Shown here in pieces: positions 32,573 through 44,439 of a stretch of DNA of 64,000 nt (position 1 is its first letter; every line of letters begins with the position of its first letter). The stretch is from assembly GCA_963978895.1 (NCBI GenBank), contig OZ022238.1, forward strand, positions 22,905,784 to 22,969,783. Direction: 5' to 3'. The notes under the pieces were generated by a model that had not been told where the DNA came from, searched no databases, and worked only from the letters and a program-made list of their open reading frames with translations. The position numbers and the translations under genes are program-made. This DNA is from Erpobdella octoculata (Eukaryota > Annelida > Clitellata > Hirudinida > Erpobdellidae).

Positions 32573-34303
32573 CGCGGGTACGGGTCAGGTGGAGTACTCC
32601 CCGAAAGGGTATGGGTCAGATACAAGTTAGGCATTAACGGGTACGGGTTTACCCTCATACCCGTTTAATTGTAAATGCAAATAACTATCAAAATTAGGTA
32701 GTTTATTATTTGACCACAAGCTGGGGTCGTTACTGTTCAGCCTCATCTTTTTGATAAAGTTACAATGAAGCTGATGACAATCGACAACTTAGCTTATCTT
32801 GCGCTATTGAGCATAAAACCTTTCAGTCTGTTTGCAAACAATTGAAGCGCTTCGATGATGTTACTAAGAAAATTAGTGTGAACCAGTAATTATAATTTAA
32901 AAATTAAAAACATGTTTTCAAACAAATTCTAACAGTGACAGTTTTTTATAGCGATATCGTATCGTAAAACATTATCCCGGCAAAGAGTAAACAAAGCTGA
33001 CAAAAGATTTGAATGAAATATGTCTCGTAAAATTGATGTGGATCCACTGTGCAGTGGCTTTTTTGTAATTGTTATATTTATCTCATCCTAACCCACTGTG
33101 GGGTGTGGACAAACCTAAAACATCTTGCCCCCCCTAAGGTTTTGCTGAAATGACGTCCCTGCTAAAAGTTTCAGACGTATATAGCTATCCGAGAAGTCAG
33201 TTAAAGATGTATTACATAACTCCGGTTAAACAGACAATAAGTTTTACACATTAGACAACAGACATCAGACAACAAAAATCAGAAAACAGACATCAGATAA
33301 CAGACATCAAACATCAGACAACAGACATTAAAAATAGATATCAACAAAGTGAAACTGAATAAAAAGTTATTTTTCTTCCATCTGCACTTTCCATTTGGCG
33401 AAATCTTCCAACGCAAAAATTTACATTCTGAAATTTCACTAAAAACTAAAAATAAAATGTTAACGAGCTGGTGCACATTAAACTAACCAACTCTAAATCA
33501 AGGTTTGGTAAAAAAAATATTTGAAAGCTTCAAATAATTTTTCCTCATCATCACCTTCGTTATTGACATTTTTGTCATCATCGTTATCATCATCATAACT
33601 GGAGTTTTGTGTATTACAACAAACTAAACAGATATATAAAAATAGGAGCCATTTATGTTTAGTTAACAACTGATCCGTGTTTAAAACAAAAACCGTTTTA
33701 CAATGTTATTGTTAATTAAATAATAATTATTGTTTTGGGATCAAAAGTCAAAATACTAAAACTTAACAGAAATTTTATTGTTATTTGAATTTCTTAAAAC
33801 AGATAATTTATGAAGTGTACTATGTGAAACTTTACGTAAAAAATCTGTCAAGCCTATTTTTATTCACATCCGTCAACTTACTGAAGATTATTTGAAGAAA
33901 CTGAAAAAAAACATTTTTCCTGCATAAGACTTATATCGGCATCGACAACTTTGTGTGCCTGGTCTTAACTTAAGATTAGTCATGTCCATCTGCACCCGAT
34001 ATGGCTCCAACAGCCTATAACACTGCAAGTGTATGACTGAACTTTGCGATTGACAAACAGACGCGCATGTGGCCGTCAGCATTACTTCGGACAAACAGCT
34101 GGAGGTGTTTATTACTGTATCACTGTATACAAGTGCGAGATTGGTTGACGCTCGACGATTACAAGAAACACAACGAATTGGTTGTTGATTTTTTAAAACG
34201 AACGTTCTCTCAGTTTCAAAATCATCATATTAATCATCGTCATTGATTTTATTGTTGTTCCTATTACCATCGTTAATGTCATCATCACTATCATCGTTCA
34301 CAG
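32573..34303 (+). other. Synaptotagmin intron, no gene seen
   Basis: Mostly AT-rich. The first 100 bp are GC-richer and carry repeated GGGTACGGGT and its complement. At 33250-33330 there is a degenerate tandem tract of CAGACAT/CAGACAACA words. Near 34218-34300 there is an ATCATCATC-type tract just before the next acceptor. Confidence 0.5.
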
Positions 34304-34477
34304 ATTCCTTACAGTGAAATTGCATCGAAGACTTTGGCACTGGCTGTGTACGATTTTGATAGATTTTCCAAACATGACCAGATTGGCCAGGTGGTGGTGG
34401 CTTTGAACTCAGTCGATCTGGCCAAGGTTATCGAAGAGTGGCGTGACATTCAGAATCCTGATGATGCTGCTGATAAA
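34304..34477 (+). CDS. Syt1: Synaptotagmin-1-like, exon c (rest of C2A)
   Basis: After acceptor GTTCACAG. Encodes [20 protein letters not shown], then [20 protein letters not shown] and [20 protein letters not shown] supplies the three loop-3 calcium ligands (D230, D232, D238 in mammalian SYT1), so all five C2A ligands are present. Donor GTTTGA, phase 0, 58 codons. It ends in the short linker between C2A and C2B. Confidence 0.96.
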
Positions 34478-35564
34478 GTTTGAGCTGTTACTACTTTTTT
34501 TTATAAAAAGCAATAAAAAACTTATAAATTTTATATTTAGTTTGATTGTGAATGTCTATATAAATGTGGTTAAGTGAATAACTATTTTTGTGTCTGCGTG
34601 GTGAGATTGTATGACTCTACCATGTGTAAGTGTAATTGTAAATCTATGTTTTACCGTGATTGTGTAATTAAAATTTTTAAAGTCTTTCATCTCAAAACAA
34701 TATTATAAAATATTTGTTTTTTACCTTTGTGAATTTTCTCCACAACAATCTTTACTAAAGAAAATTTTGATTTGTTTAGAAAGAAAAGAATAACTTTAAT
34801 ATTAAAAAAATTTATCTGCAAAAAATACTTAATGATTAGCAAAAAAGCAATTTAAAATGGGTTTGTGAGAATGAGTTTGTGAATAAGATTGTGCATGTGT
34901 GTGCTTGCGTATACAAAGGTGAAATTAACTGAGGGAAAAGATTTTAAATAACTATGTATGCCTTCGCTCCTCATCAAGCCGACAGCACAATTCAATTATT
35001 GAACACTTTTGTCTTACTTTTCTCTCTTTTTTCTGACTCTCTTTTTTCACATATATTGATTTTTCAGAGTTTGAGTTTCTTACAATAAATCATTTTATTA
35101 TTCATAAACTTTTAAGTTCATTTAAAAAACATTTAAGCTCTTTGTTTTGTTCTCGCGTTGACATAAAAATAAAATAAAATATTGTTCGCTATCATTTAGT
35201 TACAAATATTTTATCTTTTTTCATTTGCATCTTGTTCTCTTTTTGGTATTAATAATAAAACAACAAGTGTGCAATAAAATTCAGTTTTATCACTTAAATG
35301 AATTCTAAAAATTAGTAACGATAGTCTAAGATTTGATTAGTTTCAACTTCAAGGCATGCTATAAAAAGAACAAGATCATCAAATAAACTAGAGAATAAAC
35401 CGAATTGCAACAGATGAAAATTTTTTATGAGAAAGATTTTGTTTGTTTGCGATTAATGACGTTTAATGATTTGAATTTGTACATGACGCGTCCGCCTGTG
35501 ATTAACCGCCATAAAAAGATATCTCTACGGCGTTCATTTATATTCATTCATTTTTTGTGTCAAG
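34478..35564 (+). other. Synaptotagmin intron (1087 bp), no gene seen
   Basis: AT-rich with TTTTTTCTGACTCTC pyrimidine stretches near 35020-35050. No repeat or coding signal recognised. Confidence 0.5.
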
Positions 35565-35682
35565 GAAAACAAACTAGGCAACATCTGCTTTTCACTGCGG
35601 TACGTTCCAACATCTGGCAAGCTGACCGTTGTCATTCTGGAGGCTAAAAATCTTAAAAAGATGGACATTGGTGGACTTTCAG
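35565..35682 (+). CDS. Syt1: Synaptotagmin-1-like, exon d (start of C2B)
   Basis: After acceptor TGTGTCAAG. Encodes [20 protein letters not shown] then [16 protein letters not shown], nearly identical to the first strands of synaptotagmin-1 C2B, with the first loop-1 calcium ligand (D303 equivalent in KKMD). Ends with one base (phase 1) before GTATTA. A GAT/GAC triplet array starts within ten bases of the donor. Confidence 0.95.
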
Positions 35683-35685
35683 GTA

Positions 35686-35833
35686 TTATAATGATGGTGA
35701 AGACGACGACGACGATGATGATGATGAAGATGATGATGATGATGATGATGATGACGATGATGCTGATGATGATGATAATGATGATGATGATGGTCATGAT
35801 GATGATGACGACGACGACGATGTTTATAATAAA
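35686..35833. repeat. Imperfect (GAT/GAC)n array beside a splice donor
   Basis: About 45 triplets, mainly GAT with GAC clusters, starting almost at the exon d donor. Confidence 0.92.
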
Positions 35834-35836
35834 GAA

Positions 35837-35837
<1 letters not shown>

Positions 35838-35897
<60 letters not shown>
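35838..35897. repeat. (TA)n microsatellite
   Basis: 30 TA units following the GAT array. Confidence 0.95.
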
Positions 35898-35899
<2 letters not shown>

Positions 35900-35955
35900 A
35901 GTGTACCACAAAGTTTTTTTTTAGTTTTTTAGCGTGGAAATCTCAAAATTAATTT

Positions 35956-36330
35956 TTGTTTCTAACGAGTCCATGGACCAAGATTCAGATGACGGAAAAT
36001 GGGAACAGGGGAGCAAGCGGGAACAGAAAAGCGACCGGGAGAGGAAGAGCGAGTGAAAAAGAGATTGGAAATGGGAGAGCGAACAGGAGCGTGAAAGCGA
36101 CCGGGAAAAGGAAAACGACCGGAAACGGGAAAGCAACCGCGAAAACGGGAAAGCGACCGAAAACAGGAGAGCAAGCGGGAAAGAAAAAGCGACCGGGAAC
36201 GGGAGAACAAGCGGGAACGGGAAAGCGACAGGGAGCAAGAGTAAGAGAGCAAGCGGGAAAAATAACGAGAGCGAGGGTGGAACACGATAGAAAAACCTCT
36301 AAAAACCCAAGGCAACGCCGAGCACTCCGC
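35956..36330. repeat. Degenerate GA-rich minisatellite (AGCGGGAACGGGAA type)
   Basis: Purine-rich repeats of roughly 11-14 bp with the words GCGGGAAC, GCGACCGGGA and GAGAGCAAGCGGG. A similar tract is at 56505-56680, also just downstream of a (TA)n array. Open frames here only reflect purine bias. Confidence 0.8.
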
Positions 36331-36877
36331 TAGTTCGAAAAAAAATAATTATGACGGATCGAACAATTGACAAATTAAATTAACGGGCATGATAGTTATT
36401 TGTCTTTTTTTCCCTTACAGGTGGAGTCCCTGGATTATATGAATTATTGATTGCATTAACTGTAAATTCCTAAGAAAAAATAATTAGAAAATTTCATTAA
36501 CGCACTCTAGACGATTTTATTTTTGTACACTTATTTATTGACAAGTTATAATATTCAAATGATTTTTTTTAAGTCTCAACAATCTAAACAGAAATGTATC
36601 AAGACTAAGCACAATTTGTGTGCCCATTATTTTTTCATTTACTGAACAATTAGATGAAAAAAGTTATGAACGAAAAATAAATTAAACAAACTGTTAAAAC
36701 CAGGTGTGTTTCTGTAGATATTTTTTTAAAATCATCACAATTGACGGAGCTGAAACAAAATATTATTGTTAATTAGCAGATCGAAATATATTGGTATAGA
36801 GAAATGATATTGTAAACAATATTTAATAAATAATATTTTCATGGACAATAATTATTGTTTAATATCTTTTATTTTAG
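36331..36877 (+). other. Synaptotagmin intron, no gene seen
   Basis: AT-rich sequence leading to the exon e acceptor. Nothing recognised. Confidence 0.5.
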
Positions 36878-37011
36878 ATCCGTATGTCAAATTGTCATTA
36901 ATGTTGAACGGGAAAAGAATAAGAAAGAAAAAAACGACCATAAAAAAATGCTCTCTCAACCCATACTACAATGAATCTTTTACTTTTGAAGTACCATTCG
37001 AGCAAATGCAG
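36878..37011 (+). CDS. Syt1: Synaptotagmin-1-like, exon e (C2B core)
   Basis: After acceptor TTTTATTTTAG. Two bases complete the Asp codon split from exon d. Encodes [20 protein letters not shown] then [20 protein letters not shown] and FEQMQ. D of DPYVK is the second loop-1 ligand. [12 protein letters not shown] is the polybasic strand that binds PIP2 and SNAREs in synaptotagmin-1. Donor GTAATA, phase 0. Confidence 0.96.
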
Positions 37012-37032
37012 GTAATATTTGGGTTCTTCTGT

Positions 37033-37477
<445 letters not shown>

Positions 37478-40400
37478 GTTCAATCATTTATTTTCTCAGA
37501 TTTCAAAAATCCAATAATTTACAGCCATGACAAAATAAACATAAGAATAAAATGTCCTATAAACTTGACAAAAATATTTCACGTCCCCACGTGGGCCTGA
37601 GATTTCCCCGAGACGATTATAAATCTGAACCATGAAATTTCTACACTAGATAAAACATACAATTTCATGCAAAAAATAATTCAACGTTTTCCAACATTCT
37701 TCAATTTGTTGCGTCGCCGACCTACTCTCCATGTACAACATTTAAAGAATTTCCAAATATTGTAAGTATTTAATAACACTGAAAGTATATAGTAAGTCAA
37801 CAATTTTTTCCCGACACCAAAGCTAGTCCAAAACTTGTAGGACTTCTCTGACATCACCCCCCTCCAATTGCACACAAAAGCTGTAATGACAGGCTTTAAG
37901 TTGAGAGCCTGACCTGGGTTGTTTTCTTTCATCCATGCGTGGACGTCCCTGATATCGTACTTTCTGATTTTCCTGTCATGTTCCTCATTCAGGTTTGCAA
38001 GATCAGAAACAACAGAAACGTCGCATACAAAATATTGGTCATCCTTCCATGCACAAAGGTCCGGAATTCTCAAACCCATTTCGGTTTTAATTCGCGGTTC
38101 TACTTTTGTGATGAATCCCTTTGATTGGAATTTTTCTTCCAGTTTGCGAACGATGATGTCGTGACGTTCTCGCCTAGGTCCATCACTCTTGGGACAGATT
38201 TGAATCATGTGTCCTAATGATTCAGGTATTCTGCATCCAGCGTCGCATGACGTATCGGCCAATGGTCGTCCCCGCGACGCCCTAAGCTTGTTGTAGAGAA
38301 CGGCTGCACGAACTTTAATGCACTTGATGAATACATCTGATGGCACTCTGTTCATTCCGTCTACGATCCAGTCACTCAATCCTATTCCTGATGAAAAAGA
38401 CTTCAAACCATAACCATCTACAGATTTATAAAGATTTTCAGTTGTTTTGAGTTGTAGTGATTTTTGAGCACCTTCGATTCCACTTCCAAGTCTTCCGAAT
38501 TTCCTAATTTCTGATAACACAGATAGACTTTCCTGCAGAACATTCATCAAAAACACATCGTTGCCATATTTAGCCTGAGTTAATAAGCTATTGAGTCTTT
38601 TTCGTCTCAGAATAGGGGCCCATTGCCTCAGCTGCAAAATTCCCAGCCCTCCGCTTCTAAGAGGAGCATGGAAGAATGGCACAGGCGTATCCTTTGGCAA
38701 CCTAAGCCAGCGCCTCACGGCAGCTCTAATTTGTAAGTCGGCGGCAGTTAGTGAAGACATCGTTATAAAATCGAATGTCAGATGGTGGACCAAACTTGGC
38801 AAGACATGCGTTCTGAGAATATACATTCTTTGAAATGGTTTCAGTGGTGCTCTTGATATTGCGTGTAAAGAACTTTGAATAAAACTGGCAATTGAAGTAA
38901 CTATCTTTTTTGGTCCAACTTCAGTACCAAGATACTTGTACGTTTCTTCAATATTCAAAGTTCTTATATTGGAATTTTGCACTTTTAGATATGAGTGGGG
39001 GTTTACAATCCATAGTTTTTTCTTGCTTGTGACTTCAGTTCTTAACGACGCGCATTTGCTGGGATTCATGTGCAAGCCAACATTTGCTAGAGCACTTTCA
39101 ACTTGTTCCACCAGCATTTGCATTCCTACGTCAGTTGACGACATGAGAACTAAATCGTCAGCAAAAGCTATGTAATTACATTTGACAGAATCCTCGTTTC
39201 CAGAAACTCCGATTGACTGATCAACTTCATTCATTATCATATCAATCACTGCATTGAACAAGAGCGGTGACATGGGATCACCCTGTTTCACACCTCTGTT
39301 TACTGGGATTTTATGACTATTTTCTTTTCCCAGTTTCATGTGAACATAGCAACCGTTATACAAATCAATCAAATATTTGAGAAGCAACGGAGGTGTTCCG
39401 AGACGAGTCGCCGCTCTAATAATTGATCCTTGTGAAACTGTGTCGAAAGCTTTACTGACATCAACAAACGTCAAATTCAATTTCCGTAACTGCTCTCGTT
39501 TTTTACGAATCAACGATTTAACCAACCAAATATTGTCTGCAAGACCATCTCCTGAACGGAATGCTTTCTGTCGTGGTGACAAGGGCCAGTACTGCTCCAT
39601 GCGCCTGCAGAGGACGCGATGAAATAGTCGACTGATGATCGAGCTGACTGTAATTGGTCTGAACTCGGATGGATTTTCTGTTCCTTTCTTCTTTGGAATG
39701 CAGGTTACAATTCCAATTTTTAATGCCGAGGGAGGCATTCCTGTCAAAAGCCACAGTGACATGTGTGCCGCCAACTCCTCAATTGCAACTTTGCAGAGAT
39801 GGCTTTTCTTCACGCCGTCAATTCCAGGAGCTGAATCTTTAAGCTTCTTTATAGCTGTTATTAGCTCTCCACTGGTGACCGGCGATTCCATTTCATATTT
39901 CACTGCTGAAGTAACGATAACTGGTCTCACATCCACTTTAGAGTCCTGAATAAAAACTCTTTCCCAATACTCAAGCAGCTGATCGTGAGGAACCGGCCTG
40001 ACCTCTTGTTCATAATCACCATTCAGAACCGAGCGAGCACCAAGAGCTAAATTTTGTTTAAACAGCTGTTGCACTCTTGAATAGCACTTGCGTCTTTCTT
40101 TCTGTTTTTTAGCTCTTTTTGATGAACTGTTTTCCGTTTTGACAAACTTCCTGGTGTGATTTTCAGATGCACTGAAAACTGGATTTTTTTTTGTAGTAAT
40201 TTTTTTGTCGTTTCGGACTTTTGCCATTTTGAGTCTGTCAGCCTCGATGAGAGGAGATATTTTATCTGAAAACCAATCATTGAATTCTTTCTCGAGGAGA
40301 TTTCGTTTTTTTTCCGCGTCTGTCCTGGCATTCAAAAGGCTGGAGAATTCGTCTTCCGTCAATTTGAAGAGTCGATACCTTTCTATAACAAACTGTTTCA

Positions 40401-40623
40401 AATTCAAAGAACTCTCTCTGTCGTTGCTAGTTGTATCGTGAGGAAAAGAATTATTTAAAAAATGGTTATTTATATCAGGAACTCTGGCTGCTGGGATTTC
40501 TGAGATTAGAAGGGATTGCAAAAATATTCGATATTGTGACGTATTTCTTATTCTTTTGATGGCGTCAGTGGTCAGAGCAGGAAAATGATCGTGCAAAACA
40601 AGATTAATTCGTTTCTTTTCTTT
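37478..40623 (-). mobile_element. RLE-type LINE copy 1 between (TAC)n arrays
   Basis: 3' end at 37478 (on -: ...GATTGAACA then GTA repeats), 5' end at about 40623, followed by GTA repeats again. One open frame of 971 codons. On its domain order it belongs to the early-branching non-LTR group with a restriction-like endonuclease (R2/R4/NeSL/Hero-like) instead of an APE. It lies antisense in the last synaptotagmin intron. The same 3' junction recurs in copy 2. Confidence 0.9.
37681..40596 (-). CDS. RLE-LINE polyprotein: RT, zinc knuckle, restriction-like endonuclease
   Basis: The 971-residue frame is open from ATG 40596. N-terminus LTTDAIKRIRNTSQYRIFL resembles the end of the DNA-binding (Myb-like) region of R2-type proteins. 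The zinc fingers expected before it are missing, so the copy may be 5'-truncated. RT motifs: SAPGIDGVKK, PSEFRPITVSSIISRLFHRV, LTFVDVSKAFDTVSQGS, NRGVKQGDPMSPLLFNAVID, catalytic IAFADDLVLMSS. After the thumb come a CCHC knuckle (CDAGCRIPESLGHMIQIC) and the PD-D/ExK-type endonuclease RIPDLCAWKDDQYFVCDVSV. The endonuclease nicks the target and RT copies the RNA there. The intact frame suggests recent activity. Confidence 0.92.
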   Translation of the reverse strand: MHDHFPALTTDAIKRIRNTSQYRIFLQSLLISEIPAARVPDINNHFLNNSFPHDTTSNDRESSLNLKQFVIERYRLFKLTEDEFSSLLNARTDAEKKRNLLEKEFNDWFSDKISPLIEADRLKMAKVRNDKKITTKKNPVFSASENHTRKFVKTENSSSKRAKKQKERRKCYSRVQQLFKQNLALGARSVLNGDYEQEVRPVPHDQLLEYWERVFIQDSKVDVRPVIVTSAVKYEMESPVTSGELITAIKKLKDSAPGIDGVKKSHLCKVAIEELAAHMSLWLLTGMPPSALKIGIVTCIPKKKGTENPSEFRPITVSSIISRLFHRVLCRRMEQYWPLSPRQKAFRSGDGLADNIWLVKSLIRKKREQLRKLNLTFVDVSKAFDTVSQGSIIRAATRLGTPPLLLKYLIDLYNGCYVHMKLGKENSHKIPVNRGVKQGDPMSPLLFNAVIDMIMNEVDQSIGVSGNEDSVKCNYIAFADDLVLMSSTDVGMQMLVEQVESALANVGLHMNPSKCASLRTEVTSKKKLWIVNPHSYLKVQNSNIRTLNIEETYKYLGTEVGPKKIVTSIASFIQSSLHAISRAPLKPFQRMYILRTHVLPSLVHHLTFDFITMSSLTAADLQIRAAVRRWLRLPKDTPVPFFHAPLRSGGLGILQLRQWAPILRRKRLNSLLTQAKYGNDVFLMNVLQESLSVLSEIRKFGRLGSGIEGAQKSLQLKTTENLYKSVDGYGLKSFSSGIGLSDWIVDGMNRVPSDVFIKCIKVRAAVLYNKLRASRGRPLADTSCDAGCRIPESLGHMIQICPKSDGPRRERHDIIVRKLEEKFQSKGFITKVEPRIKTEMGLRIPDLCAWKDDQYFVCDVSVVSDLANLNEEHDRKIRKYDIRDVHAWMKENNPGQALNLKPVITAFVCNWRGVMSEKSYKFWTSFGVGKKLLTYYILSVLLNTYNIWKFFKCCTWRVGRRRNKLKNVGKR

Positions 40624-41122
<499 letters not shown>

Positions 41123-43402
41123 GTTCAATCAATTATTTTCTCAGATTTCAAAAATCCAATAATTTACAGCCAGGACAAAATAAACATAAGATTAAAATGT
41201 CCTATAAACTCGAAAAAAACATTTCACGTCCCCACGTAGGCCAGAGATTTCCCCGAGACGATTATAAATCTGAACCATGAAATTTCTACACTGAATAAAA
41301 CATACAATTTTATGCAAAAAAGTAGTTCAACGTTTTCCAACATTCTTCAATTTGTTGCGTCGCCGACCTACTCTCCATGTACAACATTTAAAGAATTTCC
41401 AAATATTGTAAGTATTTAATAACACTGATAGTATAAAGTAAGTCAACAATTTTTTCCGGACACCAAATCTAATCCAAAGCTTGTAGGACTTTTCTGACAT
41501 CACCCCTTCCAATTGCATACAAAAGCTGTAATGACAGGCTTTAAATTGAGAGCCTGACCTGGGTTGTTTTCTTTCATCCATTCGTGGACGTCCCTGATAT
41601 CGTACTTTCTGATTTCCGGTCATGTTCCTCATTCAGGTTTGCTAGATCAGAAACAACAGAAACGTCGCATACAAAATATTGGTCATCCTTCCATGCACAA
41701 AGGTCCGGAATTCTCGAACCCATTTCGGTTCTAATTCGCGGTTCTACTTTTGTGATGAATCCCTTTGATTGGAATTTTTCTTCCAGTTTGCGAACGATGA
41801 TGTCCTGACGTTCTCGCCTAGGTCCATCACTCTTGGGACAGATTTGAATCATGTGTCTGCACCCAGCGTCGCATGACGTATCGGCCAATGGTCGTCCCCG
41901 CGACGCCCTAAGCTTGTTGTAGAGAACGGCTGCACGAACTTTAATGCACTTGATGAATACATCTGATGGCACTCTTTTCACTCCGTCGACGATCCAGTCA
42001 CTCAATCCTATTCCTGATGAAAAAGACTTCAAACCATAACCATCTACAGATTTATAATGATTTTCAGTTGTTTTTAGTTGTAGTGATTTTTGAGCACCAT
42101 TTGATTCCACTCCCAAGTCTTCCGAATTTCCTAATTTCTGATAACACAGATAGACTTTCCTGCAGAACATTCATCAAAAACCCATCGTTGCCATATTTAG
42201 CCTGAGTTAATAAGCTATTGAGTCTTTTTCGTCTCAGAATAGGGGCCCATTGCCTCAGCTGCAAAATTCCTAGCCCTCCGCTTCTAAGAGGAGCATGGAA
42301 GAATGGCACAGGCGTATCCTTTGGCAACCTAAGCCAGCGCCTCATGGCAGCTCTAATTTGTAAGTCGGCGGCAGTTAATGAAGACATTGTTATAAAAGCA
42401 AATGTCAGATGGTAGACCAAACTTGGCAAGACATGCGTTCTGAGAATATACATTTTTTGAAATGGTTTCAGAGGTGCTATTGATATTGCGTGTAAAGAAC
42501 TTTGAATAAAACTGGCAATTGAAGTAACTATCTTTTTTGGTCCAACTTCAGTACCAAGATACTTGTACGTTTCTTCAATATTCAAAGTTTTTATATTGGA
42601 ATTTTGCACTTTTAGATATGAGTGGGGGTTTACAATCCATAGTTTTTTTGCTTGTGACTTCAGTTCTTAACGACGCGAATTTGCTGGGATTCATGTGCAA
42701 GCAAACATTTGCTAGAGCACTTTCAACTTGTTCCACCAGCATTTGCATTCCTACGTCAATTGACGACATGAGAACTAAATTGTCAGCAAAAGCGATGTTA
42801 TTACATTTGACAGAATCCTCGTTTCCAGAAACTCTGATTGACTGGTCAACTTTATTCATTATCATACAATGAACATGCATTGAACAAGAGCGGTGACATG
42901 GGATCACCCTGTTTTACACCTCTGTTTACTGGGATTTTATGACTATTTTCTTTTCCCAGTTTCATGTGAACATAGCAACCGTTATACAAATCAGTCAAAT
43001 ATTTGAGAAGCAACGGAAAAGTTCCGAGACGAGTCGCCGCTCTAATAATTGATCCTTGTGAAACTGTGTCGAAAGCTTTACTGACATCAACAAACGTCAA
43101 ATTCAATTTCCGTAACTGCTCTCGTTTTTTACGAATCAACGATTTAACCCACGAAATATTGTCTGCAAGACCATCTCCTGAACGGAATGCTTTCTGTCGT
43201 GGTGACAAGAGCCAGTACTGCTCCATGCGCCTGCAGAGGACGCGATGAAATAGTCGACTGATGATCGAGCTGACTGTAATTGGTCTGAACTCGGATGGAT
43301 TTTCTGTTCCTTTCTTCTTTGGAATGCAGGTTACAATTCCAATTTTTAATGCCGAGGGAGGCATTCCTGTCAAAAACCACAGTGACATGTGTGCCGCCAA
43401 CG
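41123..43402 (-). mobile_element. RLE-type LINE copy 2, 5'-truncated and broken
   Basis: Begins at its 3' end with the same GTTCAATCA.TTATTTTCTC junction to (TAC)n as copy 1 and is roughly 95 percent identical to it. The 5' break is at about 43402 inside the RT (AAHMSLW), joined to unrelated GCAATTGTATGG. Confidence 0.9.
41330..43400 (-). pseudogene. RLE-LINE RT/endonuclease pseudogene (copy 2)
   Basis: Same domains as copy 1, spread over at least four frames with breaks near 41610, 42110, 42590 and 42870. An 18 bp deletion near 41855 removes six residues of the zinc knuckle (CDAGCR is followed directly by HMIQIC). FADD has become FADN in the frame near 42790. Inactive. Confidence 0.9.
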
Positions 43403-44052
43403 CAATTGTATGGATGCCTTTTCATTTTCCATTATAGTATAAATATAGAGTTTTATAAGCTATTTTACAACGTTATGATCCTGGTGGCGATGGAAGCATC
43501 GACTTTCATATTTAAAATTGAACGCTGTGCCTCTATGCAATCACTGCGCCTATCAACAGTGATAAATGAATGATGAAAAACACTTCTACTAGACGATTGT
43601 TTTAAATAAACACAGTAGTTCTATTTATATCATTTATACTTGTTTCATATCTCTCCATCTCTTGTTCTTTTTTACTGGCTTCCTCTGAAATATAAGGCAA
43701 TTTTTAAAATTTGCTAACTAAAGTTTAACATTAAAAATTGCTCTTCTCTACTTTACCTAACCTAATACAAATCCCTCCTAAGTCTCGTCTTCGATCTTCC
43801 TCTCTTAACCACTTTCGTATCTTTTCTGTTAAGCATTCTTTTGCTAAACGCCCTTTTTCTTACTCTGGTTTCTTTTTCTGGAACTCTCTTCTTACTTCTC
43901 TTACTAAATCTACTTATCTCACTGTTTTCCGTCGTAGACTTAAAACTTATCTGTTTAATAAGTTCGTGTCCAAGCGCTATTGAATGCCAAGGAAATAGCC
44001 CTATAAAAGTTTAATAAATTGGTTGATTGACTGATCATTTTTTCATAAACAG
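43403..44052 (+). other. Last synaptotagmin intron, 3' part
   Basis: The first 280 bp hold nothing recognised. A LINE 3' fragment follows (see 43690-44030), then the exon f acceptor. Confidence 0.5.
43690..44030 (+). pseudogene. LINE 3'-end fragment with (TTGA)n-like tail
   Basis: Encodes SRLRSSSLNHFRIFSVKHSF then GFFFWNSLL and FRRRLKTYLFNKF, the usual C-terminal stretch of L2/CR1/RTE-X-group ORF2 proteins, ending TGA near 43983. A short TTGATTGACTGA tail follows. Severely 5'-truncated. Confidence 0.65.
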
Positions 44053-44238
44053 AAAACATGTCTTATCATTACTGTGGTTGATTACGATCGTATTGGCACA
44101 TCAGATCCCATTGGTATAGTCACACTTGGTTGCACGGCTACTGGAACTGAGCTGAGACACTGGAGTGACATGCTAGCTAACCCGAGAAGACCTATTGCCC
44201 AGTGGCATGTACTTCAAGAAATACCAGAAAAAGAATGA
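44053..44238 (+). CDS. Syt1: Synaptotagmin-1-like, exon f (C2B end and stop)
   Basis: After acceptor CATAAACAG. Encodes [20 protein letters not shown] then [35 protein letters not shown], and stop TGA at 44236-44238. [10 protein letters not shown] supplies the three C2B loop-3 calcium ligands (D363, D365, D371), so C2B is also complete. WHVL matches the WHXL motif involved in vesicle docking and receptor interactions. The C-terminal tail after WHVL (QEIPEKE) is shorter than in mammals. Confidence 0.97.
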   Translation, partial: KTCLIITVVDYDRIGTSDPIGIVTLGCTATGTELRHWSDMLANPRRPIAQWHVLQEIPEKE

Positions 44239-44423
44239 AAAGAATGATACAGCGTTTGTTGGAAATTCCAAATTAAATGTTGTAAAATAGTAATCAGTTT
44301 TAACGTTGGTTATAACGTTGCTAGTTGCTATGTTGTTGTCTTTAACATCCAATTAAATAATTTTTTTAGTTTTATTGAAAGTTTTAAAATATGAAGTGTA
44401 AATATGAAATTCAATTAGAAGAA

Positions 44424-44429
44424 AATAAA
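44424..44429 (+). promoter_or_regulatory. Candidate synaptotagmin polyadenylation signal
   Basis: AATAAA, 186 bp after the stop codon. Confidence 0.55.
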
Positions 44430-44439
44430 TGGTCCATCT

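Noticed and set aside
35956..36333. Arg/Lys/Glu-rich and Ser/Arg-rich frames of about 105-125 residues
   Set aside because: Purine-rich minisatellite translation on either strand.
38591..40441. Several 78-104 residue frames on + within the RLE-LINE
   Set aside because: Shadows of the 971-codon frame on the - strand.
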